Shown piece after piece: positions 45,160 through 52,633 of a stretch of DNA of 64,000 bases. Where the stretch lies: positions 335,622 through 399,621 of the forward strand of contig NZ_JACOPX010000004.1 in the NCBI RefSeq assembly GCF_015461835.1, written 5' to 3'. The first letter of the stretch is position 1. Each line of letters starts with the position of its first letter. The notes under the pieces were generated by a model. The model saw nothing but the letters and a program-made list of their open reading frames with translations. It did not search any database and had not been told where the DNA came from. Source of the stretch: Pseudomonas neuropathica (GTDB taxonomy: Bacteria > Pseudomonadota > Gammaproteobacteria > Pseudomonadales > Pseudomonadaceae). The position numbers and the translations under genes were made by a program.

Positions 45160-46359
45160 ATGAACAACGCTCTGAACCAGCTCCAGCCGTACCCGTTCGA
45201 AAAGCTCCGCGCCCTGCTCGGCACCGTCACGCCGAACCCGGACAAACGCCCGATCGCCCTGTCGATCGGCGAGCCGAAACATCGCTCGCCAAGCTTTGTC
45301 GCCGAAGCGCTGGCCAACAGTCTGGATCAGATGGCCGTCTACCCGACCACCCTCGGTATCCCCGCCCTGCGCGAAGCCATCGCCGGCTGGTGCGAGCGTC
45401 GTTTCGGCGTGCCAAGCGGCTGGATCGATCCGGCGCGCAACGTGCTGCCGGTCAATGGCACCCGTGAAGCGTTGTTTGCGTTCACCCAGACCGTGGTCAA
45501 CCGTGGCGATGATGCGTTGGTGGTCAGCCCGAACCCGTTCTACCAGATCTACGAAGGCGCCGCGTTCCTCGCCGGGGCCAAGCCGCACTACCTGCCGTGC
45601 CTGGACGAGAACGGCTTCAACCCGGATTTCGATGCCGTTTCGCCGGACATCTGGAAACGTTGCCAGATCCTGTTCCTCTGCTCGCCGGGCAACCCGACCG
45701 GCGCGCTGATCCCGGTCGACACCCTGAAAAAACTGATCGCCCTGGCCGACGAATACGATTTCGTGATCGCCGCCGACGAGTGCTACAGCGAGTTGTACTT
45801 CGACGAACAAACCCCTCCGCCGGGCCTGCTGACTGCCTGTGTTGAACTGGGTCGCAAGGACTTCAAGCGTTGCGTGGTGTTTCATAGCCTGTCCAAACGC
45901 TCCAACCTGCCGGGCCTGCGCTCGGGTTTTGTTGCCGGCGATGCCGACATCCTCAAAGGCTTCCTGCTGTATCGCACCTACCACGGCTGCGCGATGCCGG
46001 TACAAACGCAACTGGCCAGCGTCGCCGCGTGGAATGACGAAGTGCATGTGCGTGCCAACCGTGCGCTGTATCGCGAGAAATTCGATGCGGTGCTGGAGAT
46101 CCTCAGCCCGGTGATGGACGTGCAGCGCCCGGATGGCAGCTTCTACCTGTGGCCGAACGTGCAAGGTGATGACGCAGCGTTCTGCCGCGATCTGTTTGAG
46201 CAGGAGCACGTGACCGTGGTGCCGGGTTCGTATCTGTCCCGTGATGTCGATGGCGTCAACCCGGGCGCAGGCCGTGTGCGCATGGCGCTGGTCGCCCCCT
46301 TGGCCGAATGCGTCGAAGCCGCCGAACGGATTCGCGCCTTCATCACTCGCCAGCAGTAA
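45160..46359 (+). CDS. dapC: Succinyldiaminopimelate transaminase DapC
   Basis: This 399-residue class I/II PLP aminotransferase acts in lysine and diaminopimelate synthesis, converting succinyl-amino-ketopimelate to succinyl-diaminopimelate. The PLP lysine lies in HSLSKRSNLPGLRSGF near residue 245, and the GNPTGALIP motif is present. Its position between glnD and dapD is that of the Pseudomonas dapC gene. N-succinyl substrate use is inferred from this context. Confidence 0.92.
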   Translation: MNNALNQLQPYPFEKLRALLGTVTPNPDKRPIALSIGEPKHRSPSFVAEALANSLDQMAVYPTTLGIPALREAIAGWCERRFGVPSGWIDPARNVLPVNGTREALFAFTQTVVNRGDDALVVSPNPFYQIYEGAAFLAGAKPHYLPCLDENGFNPDFDAVSPDIWKRCQILFLCSPGNPTGALIPVDTLKKLIALADEYDFVIAADECYSELYFDEQTPPPGLLTACVELGRKDFKRCVVFHSLSKRSNLPGLRSGFVAGDADILKGFLLYRTYHGCAMPVQTQLASVAAWNDEVHVRANRALYREKFDAVLEILSPVMDVQRPDGSFYLWPNVQGDDAAFCRDLFEQEHVTVVPGSYLSRDVDGVNPGAGRVRMALVAPLAECVEAAERIRAFITRQQ

Positions 46360-46364
46360 TCATC

Positions 46365-46397
46365 AAGAGTCCGCACCAGGCATCTGATGCGGACTCT
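46365..46397. terminator. Bidirectional hairpin between dapC and the antiporter gene
   Basis: The perfect 11-bp stem aagagtccgca/tgcggactctt with an 11-base loop sits between two convergent genes. There is no long T run, so termination would rest mainly on the stem. Confidence 0.6.
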
Positions 46398-46404
46398 TGG
46401 TGGA

Positions 46405-48036
46405 TTATTTGACCTTCCCCAGATTAGCCTCACTCAAATCCAGATCGGCCAACACTTCTCTGAGGACGTCATCACCTATCTGGTGATGACGACTGAGACT
46501 ATAGAGTTCCAGACGCTGTGCCCTGAGCGCTTTCAGGCGCATGCGCCGCTCGAGTAAATCCATCTGAAACGCGAGGGCCTGCGCTTCGGCGGAATCGTTG
46601 AAAACGTCCAGTTGATGGCGATACTCGGACATGATCCGCGCCTTCAACTCGGCGGACAAAGCCGCCTGAGCAGCGTCCTGCGGAGTGGTTTCCACTGTCT
46701 CTAGCGCATGAATCGCCGCTTCCGCGGTTTTGCGCCAGGCATCGCGCACTTCCTGGCGCCGCTTGTCGTCCGGACTTTTTTCAATTCCGCGCAACAACAG
46801 CGGCAGCGCGATGCATGCCGAAATCAGCGACAGCAGAATCACCCCGGCGGCGATAAAGATCAGAAGGTCACGCTCGGGAAACGCGTCCGTCCCCATCAAC
46901 ATCGGCACCGACATCACGCCGGCCAGCGTTACTGCACCGCGCACACCGCCGACAGTCAGCAGCCAGCAGGAGCGCGCGGTCGGGACTTGCGTCAGCTCGC
47001 CCTTGCCGCGCAAGCGTCGCAACAGCACCGATAAACGCCAGATGCTCTGCACCCAGACAAACCGCAACAACACCAGCGCAAGAAAAATCGCCACGACATC
47101 GAGGCAGCGATAGAACAACGTCGGCCACAACGTCGGCTCGTGACTGACCACGGCTTTGATGATGTCCGGCAACTGCAGGCCGAGCAGGAGGAAAATCAAA
47201 CCGTTGAAAGCGAACTCCAGCAGCGACCAGACGCTGCGATTGAGCAAGCGGGTGCTGGTCTGCCGAGGCAACAGATCAAGCCAGCTCTGCATCATCCCTG
47301 CCGCCACGGCCGAGAGAATGCCCGAGACGCCGAGACGCTCGGCCAGCACATAAGCCGCGAACGGCAGCAACAACATGAACACCACGTGCGTCGCCGGATC
47401 ATCCCAGCCACGGGCAATCATCCACGCCCGCAAGCGCCCGACCAACCAGCTCAAGGCCACACCGACCGCCAACCCGCCGAGCGCCACCAGGACGAAAGTC
47501 AGGCTGGCATTGGTCAGCGAGAACACGCCTGTGATGGCCGCCACCAGGGCGAACTTGAAGGTCACCAGACCGGAGGCATCGTTCATCAGCGCCTCGCCCT
47601 GCAATATATGCATCAACGGGGTCGGCAAGCGGTTTTGCGAAATGGCCGACACCGCCACAGCGTCCGTCGGCGACAACACTGCCGCCAGGGCGAAAGCCAC
47701 CGGCAGCGGAATTGACGGCAATAACCAATGAATGAAGTAGCCGGCGCCGACCACGGTAAACAGTACCAGCCCGACGGCCAGCGTCAGAATCGGTCCGCGC
47801 AGTTGCCAGAACTCACGCTTGGGCATGCGCCAACCATCAGAAAACAACAAAGGAGGCAGGAACAGAAACAGGAACAATTCGGGATCGAGGGCCACGTGCA
47901 GACCCAGGGTCGGCCAGGCGAGCAAGGCGCCGGCGGCGATCTGCACCAATGGCAGCGGCAACGGGATGACCCGTCCGACCAGCCGCGAGACGCTGACCAG
48001 CATCAGCAGGATCAGGACGGTGTAAGCGGTTTGCAT
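46405..48036 (-). CDS. Na+/H+ antiporter, CPA1 family
   Basis: This 543-residue protein has about 12 transmembrane segments in the first 420 residues and a cytoplasmic, mostly helical tail. The motifs LSPTDAVAVSAI and GEALMNDASGLV are the ion-binding helices of CPA1 (NhaP/NHE-type) exchangers. It should exchange Na+ or K+ for protons at the inner membrane; specificity cannot be told from sequence. It is convergent with dapC and has no functionally linked neighbour. Confidence 0.88.
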   Translation of the reverse strand: MQTAYTVLILLMLVSVSRLVGRVIPLPLPLVQIAAGALLAWPTLGLHVALDPELFLFLFLPPLLFSDGWRMPKREFWQLRGPILTLAVGLVLFTVVGAGYFIHWLLPSIPLPVAFALAAVLSPTDAVAVSAISQNRLPTPLMHILQGEALMNDASGLVTFKFALVAAITGVFSLTNASLTFVLVALGGLAVGVALSWLVGRLRAWMIARGWDDPATHVVFMLLLPFAAYVLAERLGVSGILSAVAAGMMQSWLDLLPRQTSTRLLNRSVWSLLEFAFNGLIFLLLGLQLPDIIKAVVSHEPTLWPTLFYRCLDVVAIFLALVLLRFVWVQSIWRLSVLLRRLRGKGELTQVPTARSCWLLTVGGVRGAVTLAGVMSVPMLMGTDAFPERDLLIFIAAGVILLSLISACIALPLLLRGIEKSPDDKRRQEVRDAWRKTAEAAIHALETVETTPQDAAQAALSAELKARIMSEYRHQLDVFNDSAEAQALAFQMDLLERRMRLKALRAQRLELYSLSRHHQIGDDVLREVLADLDLSEANLGKVK

Positions 48037-48140
48037 AAAGCGGAAATCTCAGACAATCGACAGCGTTGAACTGCCATATTAGCCGCTTAGGATGGATCTG
48101 ACCGTTGCACCTATGTCTCACGCCCGCAACGACATTCCAA

Positions 48141-48229
48141 TGTGGGAGCGAGCTTGCTCGCGAATACGGTGTGTCATAAACAGAGATTTTGCCTGACACG
48201 GCCCCTTCGCGAGCAAGCTCGCTCCCACA
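48141..48229. repeat. REP pair, class B
   Basis: Two class B units (core gggagcgagcttgctcgcga) face each other, TGTGGG ends outward, in the gap between the antiporter gene and the ArsC-like gene. The same unit recurs at 63783-63811. Confidence 0.9.
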
Positions 48230-48328
48230 GGGTTTTGCATTGCCAAATGAAGCCGGGCGCCCGAAACGCTTTGGTCATGGCATAATCCGACACCATTTTT
48301 CTCCAGCACCTGTAAAGGGGGCGATTCC

Positions 48329-48691
48329 TTGACCGTTTCAAGTAAAACGTTGCACCTTTTCGGCATCAAAGCCTGCGACACCATGAAGAAGGCGCGCACC
48401 TGGCTCGATGAACACGCTGTCAGCTACGACTTTCACGATTACAAAACCGCCGGCATTGACCGTGAACACCTGACCCAATGGTGTGACGAACACGGCTGGC
48501 AAACGGTGTTGAACCGCGCAGGCACGACCTTTCGCAAACTCGACGACGAACGCAAAGCCGATCTCGACCAGTCGAAAGCCATCGAACTGATGCTCGCTCA
48601 ACCCTCGATGATCAAGCGCCCGGTGCTCGATCTCGGTGACCGAACCCTGATTGGCTTCAAGCCAGACATCTACGCGGCCGCACTCAAATAA
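48329..48691 (+). CDS. ArsC/Spx-family (YffB-type) protein
   Basis: This 120-residue thioredoxin-fold protein of the ArsC family has the motif GIKACDTMKKARTWL near the N-terminus with a single active-site-like Cys; the later RPVLDLGDRTLIGFKPDIY matches YffB-like proteins rather than arsenate reductases. The start is a TTG with a GGGGG site, chosen because the family begins there. It lies 32 bases before dapD, and this pairing is conserved in Pseudomonas. Its substrate is unknown. Confidence 0.85.
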   Translation: MTVSSKTLHLFGIKACDTMKKARTWLDEHAVSYDFHDYKTAGIDREHLTQWCDEHGWQTVLNRAGTTFRKLDDERKADLDQSKAIELMLAQPSMIKRPVLDLGDRTLIGFKPDIYAAALK

Positions 48692-48723
48692 GCAGCCCGT
48701 CACTTATTGCTAGAGGTATTCAC

Positions 48724-49758
48724 ATGTCCAACTCCCTGTTCAGCATCGCCTTTGGTGTCGGCACTCAGAACCGTCAAGGCGCCTGGCTGGAAGTGTTCTA
48801 CGCCCAGCCACTGCTCAATCCGTCGGCCGAACTGGTCGCTGCCGTTGCGCCGATCCTCGGTTACACCGAAGGCAACCAGGCCATCACCTTCACCACCGCC
48901 CAAGCGGCGCAACTGGCTGAAGCCGTGAAAGGCATCGACGCCGTACAAGGCAAGCTGCTGACCCGTCTGGCGGAAAGCCACAAGCCGCTGGTCGCCACCC
49001 TGCTGGCCGAAGACGCGCAACTGACCTCGACACCTGAGGCTTACCTCAAGCTGCATCTGCTGTCGCACCGTCTGGTCAAGCCACACGGCGTGAGCCTGGC
49101 CGGGATCTTCCCGCTGCTGCCGAACGTAGCGTGGACCAGCCAAGGCGCCATCGACCTGAGCGAACTGGCGGAAATGCAACTGGAAGCCCGTCTGCGTGGC
49201 GAGCTGCTGGAAGTGTTCTCGGTGGACAAGTTCCCGAAAATGACCGACTACGTGGTTCCGGCCGGCGTGCGTATCGCTGACGCCGCGCGTCTGCGTCTGG
49301 GTGCTTACGTTGGTGAAGGCACCACCGTGATGCACGAAGGCTTCATCAACTTCAACGCCGGCACCGAAGGCCCGGGCATGATCGAAGGCCGCGTTTCCGC
49401 TGGCGTATTCGTCGGCAAGGGTTCGGACCTGGGCGGCGGTTGCTCGACCATGGGCACCTTGTCGGGCGGCGGCAACATCGTGATCAAGGTCGGCGAAGGC
49501 TGCCTGATCGGCGCCAACGCCGGTATCGGTATCCCGTTGGGCGACCGCAACACCGTTGAGTCGGGCCTCTACGTGACGGCGGGTACCAAGGTTGCGCTGC
49601 TGGACGAGCACAACAATCTGGTTAAAGTTGTGAAAGCGCGTGAGCTGGCCGGTCAGACTGACCTGCTGTTCCGTCGCAATTCGGAAACCGGTGCTGTGGA
49701 GTGCAAAACCCACAAATCGGCGATCGAACTGAACGAAGCGCTGCACGCTCACAACTAA
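48724..49758 (+). CDS. dapD: 2,3,4,5-tetrahydropyridine-2,6-dicarboxylate N-succinyltransferase
   Basis: This 344-residue enzyme succinylates tetrahydrodipicolinate from succinyl-CoA in the lysine and diaminopimelate pathway. An N-terminal domain is followed by a left-handed beta-helix with hexapeptide repeats (RIADAARLRLGAYVGEGTTV and the GGGCSTMGTLSGGGNIVIK region). It belongs to the longer DapD type common in Pseudomonas. dapC lies upstream and dapE 5.7 kb downstream. Confidence 0.95.
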   Translation: MSNSLFSIAFGVGTQNRQGAWLEVFYAQPLLNPSAELVAAVAPILGYTEGNQAITFTTAQAAQLAEAVKGIDAVQGKLLTRLAESHKPLVATLLAEDAQLTSTPEAYLKLHLLSHRLVKPHGVSLAGIFPLLPNVAWTSQGAIDLSELAEMQLEARLRGELLEVFSVDKFPKMTDYVVPAGVRIADAARLRLGAYVGEGTTVMHEGFINFNAGTEGPGMIEGRVSAGVFVGKGSDLGGGCSTMGTLSGGGNIVIKVGEGCLIGANAGIGIPLGDRNTVESGLYVTAGTKVALLDEHNNLVKVVKARELAGQTDLLFRRNSETGAVECKTHKSAIELNEALHAHN

Positions 49759-49775
49759 GTGCTTGAATAATCCAT

Positions 49776-49847
49776 TGTAGGAGTGAGCCTGCTCGCGATG
49801 CTTTTAGCGCCCTCACGGACGCCATCGCGAGCAGGCTCACTCCTACA
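49776..49847. repeat. REP pair, class A, after dapD
   Basis: Two class A units face each other with TGTAGG ends outward around a short spacer, 17 bases after the dapD stop and 45 bases before csdA. Confidence 0.9.
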
Positions 49848-49891
49848 GGATTTGGCGTACATCCCGCCCCTCTTCACCAGGGCTAAAAACT

Positions 49892-51097
49892 GTGATGATT
49901 CCCTCCCCATGGCGTGCCGATTTCCCGGCCATCGCCGCGCTGCAACGGCAAGACCAGACCTATCTGGACAACGCCGCCACCACGCAAAAACCCCAAGCCC
50001 TGCTCGACGCACTGACGCATTACTACGCCAACGGCGCGGCCAATGTGCATCGTGCGCAACACCTGCCCGGCGCCCATGCCACGCAGGCGTTCGAGGACAG
50101 TCGGCTGAAGGTTGCCCAGTGGCTGAATGCTGATGACAGCGGGCAAATCATCTTTACCCACGGCGCCACCAGTGCGCTGAACCTCCTGGCTTATGGCCTG
50201 GAACATCTTTTCCACCCGGGCGATGAAATTGTCATCAGCGCCCTGGAGCATCACGCCAACCTGTTGCCGTGGCAGCAACTGGCCCAACGGCGAAGTCTCA
50301 AACTGGTGATCCTGCCGCTGGATGCCGACGGTCTGATCGACCTTGCTGCCGCTGTGCATTTGATAGGCCCGCGCACGCGATTGCTGGCAGTCAGTCAGTT
50401 GTCCAACGTGCTCGGTGCGTGGCAACCGTTGCCGGCGCTGCTGGGCATGGCCAAGGCGCAGAACGCGCTGACCGTGGTCGATGGCGCGCAAGGCGTGGTG
50501 CATGGTCGGCATGACGTGCAGGCGCTAGGGTGCGACTTCTACGTGTTTTCCAGCCACAAGCTGTACGGCCCCGATGGCCTCGGCGTGCTGTTCGGACGCA
50601 ACGCTGCGCTTGAACAGCTGAAGCCCTGGCAGTTCGGCGGTGAGATGGTGCTGGAAGCCAACTATCACGACGCGCGTTTCCGCCCGGCACCGCTGGGCTT
50701 CGAGGCGGGTACGCCGCCGATTGCCAGCGTGATCGGCCTCGGCGCGACGCTGGATTATCTGGCCGGTCTGGATCAGGACGCGGTGTCCGCCCACGAGGCT
50801 GCGCTGCATGACTATTTGCTGCGTGGTCTCGCCGCCCGTAACGGCATTCGTTTGCTCGGCAAGCCGCAATTGGCGCTGGCGAGTTTTGTTGTCGAGGGTG
50901 TGCATAACGCCGATCTCGCGCATCTTTTGACCGAGCAAGGGATCGCCGTGCGCGCCGGGCATCACTGCGCGATGCCGCTGCTGAAAAGCTTCGAACTGGC
51001 TGGGGCGATTCGGGTTTCGCTGGCGCTGTACAACGACTCGGAAGATCTGGAACGCTTCTTTGAAGCGCTGGATCAGGCGCTGGAGTTATTGCGATGA
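49892..51097 (+). CDS. csdA: Cysteine desulfurase CsdA
   Basis: This 401-residue class V PLP enzyme removes sulfur from cysteine as a persulfide. The PLP lysine is in SSHKLYGPDGLG near residue 223, and the persulfide-carrying Cys is in RAGHHCAMPLL near residue 359. It overlaps the gene for its sulfur acceptor partner csdE by four bases, giving a conserved csdA-csdE pair; tcdA, whose product uses this sulfur system in E. coli, lies just beyond on the other strand. Confidence 0.94.
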   Translation: MMIPSPWRADFPAIAALQRQDQTYLDNAATTQKPQALLDALTHYYANGAANVHRAQHLPGAHATQAFEDSRLKVAQWLNADDSGQIIFTHGATSALNLLAYGLEHLFHPGDEIVISALEHHANLLPWQQLAQRRSLKLVILPLDADGLIDLAAAVHLIGPRTRLLAVSQLSNVLGAWQPLPALLGMAKAQNALTVVDGAQGVVHGRHDVQALGCDFYVFSSHKLYGPDGLGVLFGRNAALEQLKPWQFGGEMVLEANYHDARFRPAPLGFEAGTPPIASVIGLGATLDYLAGLDQDAVSAHEAALHDYLLRGLAARNGIRLLGKPQLALASFVVEGVHNADLAHLLTEQGIAVRAGHHCAMPLLKSFELAGAIRVSLALYNDSEDLERFFEALDQALELLR

Positions 51098-51498
51098 GTT
51101 TGCCGGTCGAAGCGGCTGAGGCGCTGCAGACTTTTCAGAATGCAGCGGGCTGGGAGCAGCGGGCGCGGTTGTTGATGCAGTTTGGTGACCGTTTGCCGCC
51201 ACTAAGTGACGCCGACAAGTGCGAGGCTAACCGGGTGCATGGCTGTGAGAGTCAGGTCTGGCTGGTTGGTGAACTGCACGACGGTCACTGGCAATTCAGC
51301 GCCAGCAGCGATGCGCGGATGATTCGCGGGTTGGTGGCGTTGTTACTGTTGCGGGTTAACAGTTTGTCGGCCACTGAGCTGCAGCAGGTTGATTTGCCGG
51401 ACTGGTTCAATCAACTAGGGCTTTCGCGGCAGCTATCGCCATCGCGTAGCAATGGCCTCAATGCCGTGCTCCAGCGGATGAATGAGTTGGCGCTTTAA
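51094..51498 (+). CDS. csdE: Sulfur acceptor protein CsdE (SufE family)
   Basis: This 134-residue SufE-like protein receives persulfide sulfur from CsdA. The acceptor cysteine is C51 in RVHGCESQVWL, the position and motif used in the family. Its ATG overlaps the csdA stop codon. Confidence 0.94.
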   Translation: MSLPVEAAEALQTFQNAAGWEQRARLLMQFGDRLPPLSDADKCEANRVHGCESQVWLVGELHDGHWQFSASSDARMIRGLVALLLLRVNSLSATELQQVDLPDWFNQLGLSRQLSPSRSNGLNAVLQRMNELAL

Positions 51499-51514
51499 AG
51501 CGGCTGCTTCGCAG

Positions 51515-51583
51515 CCATCGCGAGCAGGCTCACTTCTACAATTGGAATGCGTTCCCCTGTAGGAGTGAGCCTGCTCGCGATAA
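51515..51583. repeat. REP pair, class A, in the reversed (TGTAGG ends inward) arrangement
   Basis: Units at 51515-51540 and 51558-51583 have their TGTAGG ends facing each other, unlike the class A pairs at 21804, 49776 and 57852. They lie between the convergent csdE and tcdA genes. Confidence 0.85.
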
Positions 51584-51600
51584 GGCCATAAGCCCCACCA

Positions 51601-52413
51601 TCAAACCTGAGGCTTGACTCTGTCGGCCGGGCGCCGCACACCCGCGACAATCTTGTCCACAGCCTTGGTCGCCGCAACCATACCGAACGTTGCCGTCACC
51701 ATCATCACCGCACCAAACCCGCCGGCGCAGTCGAGCTTCACACCGTCACCGACAAAACTCTTCTGCAAGCAAATGCTGCCATCCGGCTTCGGATAACGCA
51801 GTTGTTCCGTAGAGAACACACACGGCACGCTGTAATGGCGGGTCACGGTGCGCGAAAAACCATAATCACGACGCAGCGTCGAACGCACTTTCGAGGCCAA
51901 CGGGTCGTTGAACGTGCGGTTGAGATCGCACACCTGAATCAGCGTCGGATCGATCTGCCCGCCCGCACCGCCAGTGGTGATGATCTGGATCTTGCGGCGC
52001 TTGCACCAGGCAATCAGCGCAGCCTTGGCGTTGACCGCGTCGATGCAGTCGATCACGCAGTCGATGTTCGGCGTGATGTATTCGGCCATGGTCTCGCGGG
52101 TGACGAAATCCGCCACGGCGTGCACGGTGCAATCCGGGTTGATCCCGCGCAGACGCTCGGCCATCACTTCGACCTTGGGCTTGCCGACGGTGCTGTCCAG
52201 TGCGTGCAACTGGCGGTTGGCGTTGCTGACGCAAACGTCATCAAGGTCGAACAGCGAAATCTCGCCGACACCACAACGGGCCATGGCTTCCGCCGCCCAG
52301 GAACCGACGCCACCGACGCCGACGATCGCCACATGGGCCGCGCGCAAGCGCTCCATGCCTTCGATGCCATACAAACGGGCGATGCCTGCAAACCGCGGAT
52401 CTTCTGTACTCAT
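51601..52413 (-). CDS. tcdA: tRNA threonylcarbamoyladenosine dehydratase TcdA (CsdL)
   Basis: This 270-residue E1-like enzyme dehydrates t6A37 of tRNA to the cyclic form ct6A using ATP. The Rossmann motif AIVGVGGVGSWAAEAMARCG is near residue 30, and the CDLNRTFNDPLASKVR and FVGDGVKLDCAGG segments match the family. The ATG at 52413 has a GGGG site at a good distance; another ATG six bases upstream does not. It is convergent with csdA-csdE. Confidence 0.93.
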   Translation of the reverse strand: MSTEDPRFAGIARLYGIEGMERLRAAHVAIVGVGGVGSWAAEAMARCGVGEISLFDLDDVCVSNANRQLHALDSTVGKPKVEVMAERLRGINPDCTVHAVADFVTRETMAEYITPNIDCVIDCIDAVNAKAALIAWCKRRKIQIITTGGAGGQIDPTLIQVCDLNRTFNDPLASKVRSTLRRDYGFSRTVTRHYSVPCVFSTEQLRYPKPDGSICLQKSFVGDGVKLDCAGGFGAVMMVTATFGMVAATKAVDKIVAGVRRPADRVKPQV

Positions 52414-52633
52414 GACCATTACCCCAAAAACCGGCGCGCATTATAGGGCTACACAGCGACAAGTTTTAAGCTTCGAACTACAAGTGTAAGAACTTAAGTC
52501 AAAGTCGGCTGCCCAATGTCGGGCATTTCCCTGTCTGATGTACGACTTGCGAACTGCCGGTGTAGGATGCGCGCCCCTCGGGCGTATAGCCGACCGATCC
52601 TCCGTTCCACAGCCTTTGGAACCCGAAATAGCT